This document shows, in pieces, positions 43,715 through 52,766 of a stretch of DNA of 64,000 nucleotides (its first letter is position 1; every line of letters begins with the position of its first letter). This DNA comes from CALLPQ01 sp039819545. GTDB lineage: Bacteria; Pseudomonadota; Alphaproteobacteria; Caulobacterales; Parvularculaceae. The stretch is taken from NCBI GenBank assembly GCA_039819545.1, contig JBCBRS010000001.1, positions 1 to 64,000 on the forward strand. Reading direction: 5' to 3'. The notes beneath the pieces are model-generated. The model worked only from the letters and a program-made list of their open reading frames with translations, did not search any database and had not been told where the DNA came from. The translations under genes and the position numbers were made by a program.

Positions 43715-45133
43715 TTAGACTCCGGCGCCGCCAACGGTCAGGCCATCAATTTTGATTGTAGGCTGACCAACGCCGACGGGAACGCCCTGACCTGCCTTCC
43801 CGCAAACGCCGATCCCCGGGTCAAGGGCAAAGTCATTGCCGATCATGGAGACGCGGGTCATCACGCTTGGACCATCCCCGATCAGCGCCACATTTTTCAA
43901 GGGCGCGCCCACTTTGCCATTCTGTACACGGTAAGCCTCGGTGCAGTTAAAGACAAATTTGCCGGACGTAATATCAACCTGACCGCCGGAGAAATTGACG
44001 GCATAGATACCGTCTTTCACGGTACTGAGGATTTCGGCGGGGTCCTTGTCACCGCCCAGCATAAAGGTATTGGTCATGCGCGGCATTGGCGCGTGGGCAA
44101 AGCTTTCGCGTCGGCCATTGCCGGTTGCCGAAACCCCCATTAGCCGCGCGTTCATGCGATCTTGCATATAGCCTTTCAGGATGCCGTCTTCGATCAGTAC
44201 GGTGCGAGAAGTTGGCGTGCCTTCATCGTCAACGGTGAGCGATCCGCGCCGGTCGGCAATGGTGCCGTCATCGATAACGGTTACGCCGGGCGCGGCCACA
44301 CGCTCGCCCACACGGCCCGCAAAGGCGGAGGTTTCCTTGCGATTGAAATCGCCTTCCAGGCCATGACCGACCGCTTCGTGCAGGAGCACGCCGGTCCAGC
44401 CGGGCCCGAGCACCACTTCCATCTCCCCGGCCGGTGCCGGTTCTGCATCAAGGTTTACAAGGGCCTGACGCAACGCCTCATCGACTTGATTTTGCCAAGA
44501 TGATGGATCGATGAACCGCGCATAGCCCTCGCGCCCGCCGACGCCGTGGGAGCCTGTTTCCTGCCGGTCCCCTTTGCCAGCGGTAACTGATACATTTAGC
44601 CGAACGAGCGGGCGGATATCGCGAACAACCTCGCCGCCGGGACGCATGATCTCAACCACCGACCACTCGCCGGTGAGTGAGCAACTGACCTGCCGCACGC
44701 GCTCGTCTTTGTCGCGTGCATAGGCGTTTATATCTTCCAGGAGCTTCGTTTTGGCACCGAAGGCCATGGCGCTTAGCGGATTGTCGTCGGTGTAAAGCTG
44801 CTGGTTCGTGCGTGCGGGCCCATCCCCGAAAGAGATATCGGCGCCAGTGCGGATCGCAGCAACGGCGTCCGCGGCTCGTTTCAGGGCCGGCTCTGATAAA
44901 TCAGAAGCGTGGGCAAAGCCCGTTGTTTCACCATTAACCGCGCGCAACCCAAACCCTTGCGCCACATCGAAGTTGGCTGTTTTCAGGCGGTTGTCGTCAA
45001 AGACAAAGGCTTCTGACTGGGCATGTTCCAGATACAGTTCGCCATCTTCTGCGCCGTGGAGGGCGTCATCAACAAGGCGCTGGGTGCGGGCGGGGTCGAG
45101 GTCGGTCTTCGAGAAAAAATGAGAATTGGTCAT
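43715..45133 (-). CDS. tldD: TldD metalloprotease family protein
   Basis: A 472-residue protein of the TldD/PmbA family, which forms a TldD-TldE zinc protease that trims unfolded or leader peptides and matures some peptide products. The metal-site motif HEAVGHGLEGD (HExxxH) is intact and marks the catalytic TldD rather than TldE. Other hallmarks are GFGLRAVNGETTGFAHASDL at the N terminus and the C-terminal ALDPGIGVCGKAGQGVPVGV and QPTIKIDGLTVGGAG. ATG 45133 is preferred over an in-frame codon at 45169. TldE/PmbA is not in the window. The gene is divergent from coxB across about 290 bp. Confidence 0.95.
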   Translation of the reverse strand: MTNSHFFSKTDLDPARTQRLVDDALHGAEDGELYLEHAQSEAFVFDDNRLKTANFDVAQGFGLRAVNGETTGFAHASDLSEPALKRAADAVAAIRTGADISFGDGPARTNQQLYTDDNPLSAMAFGAKTKLLEDINAYARDKDERVRQVSCSLTGEWSVVEIMRPGGEVVRDIRPLVRLNVSVTAGKGDRQETGSHGVGGREGYARFIDPSSWQNQVDEALRQALVNLDAEPAPAGEMEVVLGPGWTGVLLHEAVGHGLEGDFNRKETSAFAGRVGERVAAPGVTVIDDGTIADRRGSLTVDDEGTPTSRTVLIEDGILKGYMQDRMNARLMGVSATGNGRRESFAHAPMPRMTNTFMLGGDKDPAEILSTVKDGIYAVNFSGGQVDITSGKFVFNCTEAYRVQNGKVGAPLKNVALIGDGPSVMTRVSMIGNDFALDPGIGVCGKAGQGVPVGVGQPTIKIDGLTVGGAGV

Positions 45134-45425
45134 GAAAAGAGAAGTAGAGGCACAGGCGGTCGCCTGCAAGCGGCTTGGTCAAAACGGGGCGCCGGGCGCG
45201 ACGGCGCCGATTGACAAGACCTGACCCCTCGCATATCCCGCCCGCATTAAGAGGAGGAAGGGATTTGTTGTCCACCTCGCCCCTGATCAGGCCTCGGGGC
45301 GGCGAACCGGGCACTGTTTTCCGCGGCAATCCTGCGACAATTTTCCGAATACAGAACGGCCTTTGCCCCCTGTTAACGGGTCCGTCGCAAGCTTATACCT
45401 CTACATATAACACCGGATCCGATAG

Positions 45426-46625
45426 ATGAGAAAAGACGCCATGAAACATCGCATTTGCGCTACTTCTGCAAAAATATCTTCGTTCCTGGCGTTGGGCGGT
45501 TTGCTGCCCGCCACGGCGGCGTTTGCCCTGCCGGAAGATAAGGCGATTTCGCTGCAGCAAGCGGCATCGCCGATCGCAGAAGAAGTTCATGCTTTCCATA
45601 ACTGGGTGATGATGCCGGTGATGACCGGGATTAGTCTTTTTGTCCTGGGCCTGCTGGTCTGGGTCATCGTGCGGTATAATGAAAAATCAAACCCGAACGC
45701 TGACCGGTTCAGCCACAATACGCTGGTTGAAGTTGTGTGGACGGCCATCCCCATCGTCATTTTGCTGTTTATCTCGCTTTTTTCGTTCGATCTTCTGTTC
45801 AAGGAAGATCGCATTCCCGATGGAAAACAAGCGGTGATCCGGGTTGCAGGTGCGCAGACAGACTTCCAGCTTGCCAACGACTTTAACGAAAACCGCAAAG
45901 TGAAACGTGCCAGCCATCTGGACGTGCGGCTTGTGCGCGGCGGCGCGGAGACAAAACTCACGCGCGGTAAAGACTTCAAGATTGATGGCCTCGGCGACGA
46001 AGTTGTTACGGTCAGCCTGACCGAGCCAGCGGTTGACGGCGATACGGTTATCGTCCGCGGTGGTCGCACCTGGGTCGGTGCCCAGAAAATTCTTGGTATT
46101 TTCGGTGAAGACCGTAGCGAGATTGCGCTTGCGCCAACGGTGACATTGAAAGCAATCGGTCGCCAGTGGGGTTGGAATTACGAATATCCGGAATTTGGCG
46201 AGTTTGAAATTTTGGCGGACCTCCTGCCGAAGGAAGAAGCGGGCGACAAATGGCTCTTCGCAACCACCAGCGATGTGGTCGTACCGGTTGGCGAAACAAT
46301 CCGGATCATCACGAACTCAGTTGACGTCATCCATTCGTGGGCGATGCCACCCTTTGCTTTTAAGATGGATGCCGTCCCCGGGCGGAATAACGAATCCTGG
46401 TTCAAGGCCAACAAGACCGGGACCTATTATGGTCAGTGTTCGGAGATTTGCGGTAAGGATCACGCCTTTATGCCGATTTCCGTGCGCGTTGTCACGCGCC
46501 CGGAATTCGAGGCCTGGATTGATCAACAACGCCTCGATAATGGTGAAGAGCCGATGTTCGGCGATGTGACACCCAACGTGGCGAGTGCGCCCGCATTGAC
46601 CGGTGCCCCTGCGGGCACCCAATAA
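45426..46625 (+). CDS. coxB: Cytochrome c oxidase subunit II with a large insertion
   Basis: A 399-residue Cu-A subunit of the aa3 oxidase, which accepts electrons from cytochrome c. A signal peptide is followed by two membrane helices (about 61-84 and 103-124). The Cu-A site is complete in the C-terminal domain: H303, C338, E340, C342, H346 and M349 (YYGQCSEICGKDHAFMPISV). Usual alphaproteobacterial proteins have about 280-300 residues and join helix 2 to the cupredoxin domain by a short link. Here about 100 residues (roughly 135-235) lie in between, with a beta-rich, charged sequence. The start may also be ATG 45441. The first gene of the oxidase cluster. Confidence 0.95.
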   Translation: MRKDAMKHRICATSAKISSFLALGGLLPATAAFALPEDKAISLQQAASPIAEEVHAFHNWVMMPVMTGISLFVLGLLVWVIVRYNEKSNPNADRFSHNTLVEVVWTAIPIVILLFISLFSFDLLFKEDRIPDGKQAVIRVAGAQTDFQLANDFNENRKVKRASHLDVRLVRGGAETKLTRGKDFKIDGLGDEVVTVSLTEPAVDGDTVIVRGGRTWVGAQKILGIFGEDRSEIALAPTVTLKAIGRQWGWNYEYPEFGEFEILADLLPKEEAGDKWLFATTSDVVVPVGETIRIITNSVDVIHSWAMPPFAFKMDAVPGRNNESWFKANKTGTYYGQCSEICGKDHAFMPISVRVVTRPEFEAWIDQQRLDNGEEPMFGDVTPNVASAPALTGAPAGTQ

Positions 46626-46682
46626 GCTCATATTTTTTGACGAAACCGATCTGAGATATCGAACCCAGGAAAGACCGGACCC

Positions 46683-48374
46683 ATGGCCCCAGTGGAAATG
46701 ACGGAAACCCAAGGCGACCATGCCTATGGCGAGCATGTTCCCTCCTTCTTTCAGCGGTGGTTCTTCTCCACCAATCACAAAGATATCGGCACGCTGTATC
46801 TGATCTTTGCGATTTTTGCCGGGATCATTGGCGGTGCCATGTCCGGCCTGATGCGCGCTGAGTTGGCGGAACCCGGCATCGGGCCGCTCCTTGCCTTCGT
46901 GAACCCAAATCTTGAGGGGGCGGCGGCGCTCGACGCGGCCAAGAACTTTTATAATGTTCTGATCACCTATCACGGCTTGATCATGATCTTTTTCATGGTG
47001 ATGCCCGCGTTGATTGGCGGGTTCGGTAACTGGTTTGTCCCCATCATGATTGGCGCGCCGGATATGGCGTTCCCGCGCATGAACAATATCTCGTTTTGGC
47101 TTTATGTGGCCTCCGGCATTTTGATGACCCTGTCGCTTTTCGCGCCCGGGTTTGGCGGCCAGGTCGGGTATGGCGGGGGCTGGGTTCTCTACCCGCCGCT
47201 CTCGACCTCCTCACCTGGACCGGCGATGGATCTTTTGATTTTGTCGCTGCACCTTGCCGGGGCCTCATCGATTCTGGGTGCGATCAACTTCATCACCACG
47301 ATCTTCAATATGCGTGCGCCGGGCATGACCCTGCACAAAATGCCGCTCTTCGCTTGGTCGGTATTGGTAACGGCGTTCTTGCTGGTGCTGTCGCTGCCGG
47401 TGCTGGCGGGCGCTATTACCATGCTGCTCACAGATCGTAATTTCGGTACGTCCTTTTTTGACGCCGCTGGTGGCGGGGATCCGATCCTTTATCAGCATCT
47501 CTTCTGGTTCTTCGGCCATCCGGAAGTGTACATTCTGATCCTGCCCGGTTTTGGCATTATCTCGCATATCGTCTCGACCTTCTCGAAAAAGCCAATCTTT
47601 GGCTATCTCGGTATGGCCTATGCCATGGTTGCAATCGGTTTTGTGGGCTTTATCGTCTGGGCACACCATATGTATACAGTCGGCCTGAGCGTAAATATGA
47701 AGGCTTACTTCGTCGCCGCAACCATGGTCATTGCGGTGCCCACAGGAATCAAAATCTTCTCCTGGATTGCCACCATGTGGGGCGGGTCGATCTCCTTCAA
47801 AACGCCCATGCTCTGGGCGGTTGGCTTTATTTTTCTGTTTACGGTGGGCGGCGTCACCGGCGTGCTGCTCGCGAATGCGGGGATCGACCACTACATGCAC
47901 GATACGTATTATGTGGTTGCGCACTTCCACTATGTGTTGTCGCTCGGCGCCGTATTCGCCATCTTTGCGGGCTGGTATTACTGGTTCTCCAAGATGTTCG
48001 GTGTTGACTACCGCGAATGGCTCGGCAAACTGCACTTCTGGACCATGTTTATTGGCGTGAACGTGATCTTCTTCCCGCAGCACTTTCTGGGTCTGCAGGG
48101 CATGCCGCGCCGCTACATCGATTTTGCTGAGGGCTTCGCTTACTGGAACAAGGTCTCGACCATTGGCTACGGCATCACCGTGATCGCGATGATCATCTTC
48201 GCCTTTGCCATGATCGACGCGTTTTTCATCTACCGTAAAAAAGCGGTGGCAAACCCCTGGGGTGAAGGTGCAACAACGCTGGAATGGACATTGTCCTCCC
48301 CGCCGCCCTTCCACCAGTTCAACGAGCTGCCCCGGTTCGATGGACCCGAAGGCGAAGAAGCCGGCGCTCACTAA
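46683..48374 (+). CDS. ctaD: Cytochrome c oxidase subunit I
   Basis: The 563-residue catalytic subunit with heme a, heme a3 and Cu-B. It has twelve membrane helices. Heme a ligation is shown by TYHGLIMIFFMVMPALIGGF and the late VAHFHYVLSLGA. The Cu-B/Tyr pair is in FFGHPEVYILILPGFG, and the two further Cu-B histidines are in WAHHMYTVG. The length is normal for aa3 type. AGGAAAG precedes the start. A strong terminator follows, which separates coxB-ctaD from the rest of the cluster. Confidence 0.97.
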   Translation: MAPVEMTETQGDHAYGEHVPSFFQRWFFSTNHKDIGTLYLIFAIFAGIIGGAMSGLMRAELAEPGIGPLLAFVNPNLEGAAALDAAKNFYNVLITYHGLIMIFFMVMPALIGGFGNWFVPIMIGAPDMAFPRMNNISFWLYVASGILMTLSLFAPGFGGQVGYGGGWVLYPPLSTSSPGPAMDLLILSLHLAGASSILGAINFITTIFNMRAPGMTLHKMPLFAWSVLVTAFLLVLSLPVLAGAITMLLTDRNFGTSFFDAAGGGDPILYQHLFWFFGHPEVYILILPGFGIISHIVSTFSKKPIFGYLGMAYAMVAIGFVGFIVWAHHMYTVGLSVNMKAYFVAATMVIAVPTGIKIFSWIATMWGGSISFKTPMLWAVGFIFLFTVGGVTGVLLANAGIDHYMHDTYYVVAHFHYVLSLGAVFAIFAGWYYWFSKMFGVDYREWLGKLHFWTMFIGVNVIFFPQHFLGLQGMPRRYIDFAEGFAYWNKVSTIGYGITVIAMIIFAFAMIDAFFIYRKKAVANPWGEGATTLEWTLSSPPPFHQFNELPRFDGPEGEEAGAH

Positions 48375-48399
48375 AGCGTCACGTCCAACACAATAATTA

Positions 48400-48432
48400 A
48401 AAAACCCCGCCAGTGTCGGCGGGGTTTTTTTT
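48400..48432. terminator. Strong, probably bidirectional terminator after ctaD
   Basis: An A run, CCCCGCC, loop AGTGTC, GGCGGGG and eight T form an ideal intrinsic terminator. The A run on the left would make it work from the other side too. Confidence 0.92.
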
Positions 48433-48515
48433 ACCGGGCTTTTAAGGGGAGTCCCGCGCGTCACTGTCATGTGCCGCAGAGCAAAGCATGTTTTGAGAGT
48501 TTCCCGACACCCGTT

Positions 48516-48546
48516 GGCCCACCCCATCCGAGGGCGGGCCTTTTTT
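48516..48546 (+). terminator. Second intrinsic terminator in the leader before the TonB receptor gene
   Basis: GGCCCACCC and GGGCGGGCC pair with one mismatch around loop CATCCGA, followed by six T. It lies 86 bp before the receptor start, so it could attenuate its transcription or end a short RNA from 48433 onward. Confidence 0.7.
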
Positions 48547-48631
48547 GTCACACATCACAAAAGCTTCACAGTTGGGGAGATTGGTGAATTGCTGCGCTGC
48601 GGGGAGTCGCTTATCAGACAGGCATTCTTCA

Positions 48632-50917
48632 ATGCGAGCTATGGTGGATCTCTTGAACAACCGTTTATTGCCTTTGGCCCGGTCACCCAAAACGATGGGT
48701 TCCCTTGGTGTCAGTCTTTTTGCCCTTAGCGCTGTCATCGGCAGTCCTGCCGTTGCGCAAGACGGCGATGCTGGTGGTCTTGATACGATTATCGTGACCG
48801 CGACGAAGACCGAACAAGATCTGCAAGATGTGCCGGTCTCTCTCTCGGTTCTCGACGGTGACCGCCTCGACCTGATCAAGGGGGGCGGTGACGATCCGCT
48901 CTTTCTGTCGGGCCGGGTCCCAAGCCTGAATATCGAAACCTCTTTTGGCCGGATTTTCCCCCGTCCGTCGATCCGTGGGTTGGGAAATACCGATTTTGAC
49001 TTCAATGCGTCCCAGCCTGTGTCGTATATTTATGACGAGGTTGTCTATGAAAACCCCGTTCTGAAGGGCTTTCCGGTATTTGATCTGGAACGGGTTGAGG
49101 TTCTGCGTGGACCGCAAGGCACGCTCTTCGGCCGTAACACCCCGGCGGGTATCCTCAAATTTGAAAGTGTCAAGCCGGGCGATGAATTCGACGCCTATGT
49201 GAATGCGTCCTATGCCAACTTTAATACGGTACAGGTTCAGGGCGCCGTTGGCTCACCGGTGACCGAGTGGCTATCGGTGCGTCTGTCGGCGCAATATCAG
49301 TACCGTGAGGATTTTATCGAGAATCAGATCGATGATGACCCGCGCGCTGATGCTGGTGGTTATGAAGATCTTGCGTGGCGGGCCCAGTTCCTTGCCACAC
49401 CAACCGATAATTTCAGCTGGCTGCTGAATTTCCACGGCCGCGCCCTCGATGGCGGGCAGACGAGTTTTCAGGCCAATGCCTTTGAGCCCGGCTCTAACGC
49501 GGTGCGTCCCGGTTTTGACCGGCGTCAAACCTTTGCGGATGCCCAGCGCTTTGGCGAGCTTGAGACCGATACATTCGGTGTGACCTCGCGCATGGAAGGG
49601 ACCTTTGGCGCGGTAAAGGCGACCTATATATTCGGCTATGAAACAGCCGAAGCGTTCTCTCGCGGGGATGTTGATGGTGGCTTTGGCGCGGCGTTCCTAC
49701 CCACTGGCGGGGGGCCGGGCCTTATTCCGTTCCCGGCAGAAAGCGCCGACGGGATCGATAATCTTGATCAGCTCACCCACGAAATCCGGTTTTCCAATGC
49801 GCAAAGTGGTGTCTTCAACTGGACCCTTGGTGCCTACTTCTTTGACGAGGCGCTTGATATCTCCTCCTTCAATTTTGACACGCTGGCCAATGGTGCCCCC
49901 AATGGGGAAGCGTTCCAGACACAGGACACAAACTCCTGGGCGATTTTCGCATCGGGGAACTATCAGGTGACGGAACAGTTTAACGTCAGCGCTGGTGTTC
50001 GGTATACAGATGATAGCAAAGACTTTACAGCAATCCGGCCGATTGCTCCTTTCATCGGCACCGCCGGTGCGCTTGGACCCATCGATGTGGAGGTGGGCGA
50101 TACCAATGTCAGCTTTGACGTCAGTGGTACCTACACGCTCAATGATGATGTCAATCTTTATGCGCGTGTGGCGCGTGGCTTCCGCGCGCCCTCCATTCAG
50201 GGCCGGATCCTGTTTGGCGACGCGGTGACCACGGCGGACAGCGAGGTTATCCTGTCTTTCGAAGGGGGTGTGAAATCGACACTCGCCGATAACCGGGTGC
50301 GGGCCAATCTGAATGCGTACTATTTCACCATTGATGACCAGCAATTGACAGCCATCGGCGGCGCCGGCAACTTTAACCAGCTTCTCAATGCTGATCAGGG
50401 CATTGGCTATGGCCTTGAGGCTGAACTCGATGTGGCGGTGACGGATAATCTGACCGTGTCGTCAAATTTCTCCTGGAACGAAACCGAGATCCAGGACGAG
50501 ACCCTGACAACGGCGCCCTGTGGGTCCGCAACACCGTGTACGGTGCTTGACCCCCTGGATGCGGACGGCAATGCGCTGATTGATGGAAACCCGTTCCCGC
50601 AAGCGCCGCGCTTTATTGCCAATGTGGTGGTCAGCTACGCCCAGCCTTTCGCGGGCGGTGAGCTGTTCGGGACCACTGACTGGTCCTACCGCTCCTCGGC
50701 CAACATCTTCTTGTACGAGGCGGTGGAGTTTGAAACCGAGCCACAAGTGATTGGCGGCGTGCGGGCTGGCTTCCGCAAAGGCAATTGGCAAATTGCTGGG
50801 TTCGCGCGCAACATCACCGATACGGTGGGCACGGTCTCGGCCATCGATTTCAACAACCTGTCGGGGATTTTCAATCAGCCAAGAACCTATGGCGTGGAAA
50901 TCGGCTGGGCGTACTAA
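48632..50917 (+). CDS. TonB-dependent outer-membrane receptor
   Basis: A receptor of about 761 residues. The leader (SLGVSLFALSAVIGSPAVAQ) is a signal peptide. The TonB box region is LDTIIVTATKTEQDLQDVPV, and the plug domain has LERVEVLRGPQGTLFGRNTPAG. The C-terminal 22-strand barrel ends in the aromatic residue Tyr, as usual. The sequence resembles the large family of Sphingomonad/Caulobacter-type TonB receptors that bind siderophores, vitamins or glycans; the substrate is not evident. The start is ATG 48632 or 48641. The gene sits between ctaD and ctaB and is bracketed by terminators, which is unusual for this cluster. Confidence 0.93.
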   Translation: MRAMVDLLNNRLLPLARSPKTMGSLGVSLFALSAVIGSPAVAQDGDAGGLDTIIVTATKTEQDLQDVPVSLSVLDGDRLDLIKGGGDDPLFLSGRVPSLNIETSFGRIFPRPSIRGLGNTDFDFNASQPVSYIYDEVVYENPVLKGFPVFDLERVEVLRGPQGTLFGRNTPAGILKFESVKPGDEFDAYVNASYANFNTVQVQGAVGSPVTEWLSVRLSAQYQYREDFIENQIDDDPRADAGGYEDLAWRAQFLATPTDNFSWLLNFHGRALDGGQTSFQANAFEPGSNAVRPGFDRRQTFADAQRFGELETDTFGVTSRMEGTFGAVKATYIFGYETAEAFSRGDVDGGFGAAFLPTGGGPGLIPFPAESADGIDNLDQLTHEIRFSNAQSGVFNWTLGAYFFDEALDISSFNFDTLANGAPNGEAFQTQDTNSWAIFASGNYQVTEQFNVSAGVRYTDDSKDFTAIRPIAPFIGTAGALGPIDVEVGDTNVSFDVSGTYTLNDDVNLYARVARGFRAPSIQGRILFGDAVTTADSEVILSFEGGVKSTLADNRVRANLNAYYFTIDDQQLTAIGGAGNFNQLLNADQGIGYGLEAELDVAVTDNLTVSSNFSWNETEIQDETLTTAPCGSATPCTVLDPLDADGNALIDGNPFPQAPRFIANVVVSYAQPFAGGELFGTTDWSYRSSANIFLYEAVEFETEPQVIGGVRAGFRKGNWQIAGFARNITDTVGTVSAIDFNNLSGIFNQPRTYGVEIGWAY

Positions 50918-50944
50918 TCGTTGCGCACGTCAGTTTGAGTACCG

Positions 50945-50975
50945 AAAACCCCGCTTCCATGAGGCGGGGTTTTTT
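50945..50975. terminator. Terminator after the TonB receptor gene
   Basis: AAAACCCCGC, a short loop and GCGGGGTTTTTT. The arms resemble those of the terminator after ctaD, so the receptor gene is bounded by two similar hairpins. Confidence 0.9.
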
Positions 50976-51123
50976 GGTGGCGCTCACTTTTGTCATGGCG
51001 CGCGCAGTGTGCCCGATTGATGACACTGGCCCGCTCATGGCCGTGCAAGGTCCACTCTTTCTTCCGTGACGCCGGCCTATTCTGTTATGGTTTGCGCGGG
51101 GACATGAAACATTGGGGTACGGA

Positions 51124-51480
51124 ATGGAGAGCATTTTTTCGGACATTACCGGTGTCATGCGCGGGGTCTTCTTAAGTGGTGATTGGGCGCGCATCGCTGT
51201 TATTTCCTTCATCGCTTTTATCGGCGCCATGACAACACGAAACTACCGGCATATTCCGGGGGCAAGCCTATTTGCCATGGTCCTGTTGGCCGCCTTCGGC
51301 CTCGTATCGGCCATCAGCAATAGCCCGGCGCCGCGCAACCGATCGACCCTCATGGATGAATTGACGGCGGGCTGGTCAACGCTCATGGGCATGACCGGGC
51401 AAACCCTTGTGGGCTATTACGCCCTCTTTTTCGTTTGCATTGCCATTTTATTTACCGCCAGACAGGTCTTTTCCCGGTAA
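51124..51480 (+). CDS. Unrecognised small membrane protein in the oxidase cluster
   Basis: A 118-residue protein with about three membrane helices (ARIAVISFIAFIGAMTT, ASLFAMVLLAAFGLVSAIS, LVGYYALFFVCIAILFTARQ). A hydrophilic segment with PAPRNRSTLMDELTAG lies between helices 2 and 3. GGGGTACGG precedes ATG 51124. I do not recognise a family. Its place between the terminator and ctaB suggests a link to oxidase assembly or to the receptor upstream, but this is only position. Confidence 0.7.
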   Translation: MESIFSDITGVMRGVFLSGDWARIAVISFIAFIGAMTTRNYRHIPGASLFAMVLLAAFGLVSAISNSPAPRNRSTLMDELTAGWSTLMGMTGQTLVGYYALFFVCIAILFTARQVFSR

Positions 51481-51655
51481 GCCCCTTTTTTCAGGCCGCC
51501 CGCGCGCTTTACCCGCACCAAAAGCGCTGAATTGTGGGCCCGGTGGTCTTTTCTGCCCATTGGCCTTCGGGCATAAGACATCATCTTTAGAGAGACACAG
51601 GGTTGGCGGTATTGACCCCATCGCGCACCGTCGCCGGGACCTTTGGAAAGAAACC

Positions 51656-52576
51656 ATGAGCGAAACGCCTTTAAGTCTCGATCACGCGCCGCAATCGGCG
51701 CTGGCGGGCCCGCGAGATTATTATCGATTGTTAAAACCACGCGTGATGTCGCTGGTAGTCTTCACCGCTTTCGTGGGGATGATGATGGCGCCTGCGCCCA
51801 TCAATCCGGCGCTGGGGGCGATTGCGCTGTTTGCGATTGCCGTTGGGGCCGGTGCCTCTGGCGCGCTCAATATGTGGTTTGATGCGGATATTGATCGCCA
51901 GATGAAGCGGACCGCCAACCGGCCGATTCCCGCGGGTACCGTCCCAGGGGCGGAGGCGGCGGCTTTCGGCGGTTTTCTTTCGGCACTTTCGGTGGCGCTT
52001 TTAGCGCTGACCACGAATTATGTGGCGGCGGGACTTCTTGCCTTCACCATCTTTTTCTATGTGGTGGTCTACTCCATGTGGCTCAAACGCGCGACGCCTC
52101 AGAATATTGTGATCGGCGGCGCGGCGGGTGCCTTGCCCCCGGTGGTGGGCTGGGCAGCCGTTACGGGCACAACCCCGCTGGAGCCTTGGGTTTTATTTTC
52201 CATCATCTTCCTGTGGACGCCGCCGCATTTCTGGGCGCTCGCGCTCTTTATGGAGAGTGATTATGAGCGCGTTGGCATTCCCATGATGCCGAACGTGGCG
52301 GGCGAGACGTCGACCCGGCGTCAGATTTTTGGCTATGCGCTGGTGCTTGGCGCGGCGGGCATGGCGCCCTTTGCGCTCGGTATGACGACGCCGGTTTATG
52401 CAATCATTGCCGCCGGTCTGGGCGCGGTCTTCGTCCAGCGATCGTGGGCCGTTCTGCGCGAGAACGATGGCACCTATGATGCCGCGCGGTCCCTGTTCCG
52501 CTATTCGATCCTCTATCTTTTCTTGTTGTTTGGCGCCCTCGGGCTTGAGAGTATCTGGGGGCGTCTGCATGGCTGA
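51656..52576 (+). CDS. ctaB: Protoheme IX farnesyltransferase (heme O synthase)
   Basis: A 306-residue UbiA-family enzyme that adds a farnesyl group to heme b to give heme O, the precursor of heme A. The first aspartate-rich motif is in NMWFDADIDRQMKRTANRPI and the second region shows the typical WTPPHFWALALF. Eight or nine membrane helices are expected. ATG 51656 is preferred: it has GGAAAG upstream and gives the normal length, although the open frame runs 83 codons further back. The gene overlaps the following small gene by eight bases. Confidence 0.95.
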   Translation: MSETPLSLDHAPQSALAGPRDYYRLLKPRVMSLVVFTAFVGMMMAPAPINPALGAIALFAIAVGAGASGALNMWFDADIDRQMKRTANRPIPAGTVPGAEAAAFGGFLSALSVALLALTTNYVAAGLLAFTIFFYVVVYSMWLKRATPQNIVIGGAAGALPPVVGWAAVTGTTPLEPWVLFSIIFLWTPPHFWALALFMESDYERVGIPMMPNVAGETSTRRQIFGYALVLGAAGMAPFALGMTTPVYAIIAAGLGAVFVQRSWAVLRENDGTYDAARSLFRYSILYLFLLFGALGLESIWGRLHG

Positions 52577-52757
52577 TACCGCCCCGCAGGAGGAAACGCG
52601 CACACCGCTGCAGGCTGATCGTCATCCGCCTAAATCAAACAGCGTCCTGAAGCAACGCATGCGCCGAAATCGCGCAATTGCAGTGATGGTTATTGGCTTT
52701 TGCGTGCTTATTTATCTAGTGACGATCCTGCGCCTCGCCGCGTCCGTCTCCGGATAG
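52569..52757 (+). CDS. Small CoxF-like oxidase-assembly protein
   Basis: A 62-residue protein with a hydrophilic, Pro/Gln-rich N terminus and a single C-terminal membrane helix (NRAIAVMVIGFCVLIYLVTI). A gene of this size and topology, often called coxF, lies between ctaB and ctaG in many alphaproteobacterial oxidase clusters. It overlaps the end of ctaB and is followed nine bases later by ctaG, so the three are translated as a unit. The call is mainly positional. Confidence 0.75.
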   Translation: MADTAPQEETRTPLQADRHPPKSNSVLKQRMRRNRAIAVMVIGFCVLIYLVTILRLAASVSG

Positions 52758-52766
52758 GACCCCCCG

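Noticed and set aside
45134..45425. TTGACA at 45211 as a coxB promoter
   Set aside because: No acceptable -10 box at 16-18 bases; the match is only half of a promoter.
47265..48551. A 428-codon minus-strand frame opposite ctaD
   Set aside because: ctaD is certain here and the antisense product is a His-rich mirror of its codons.
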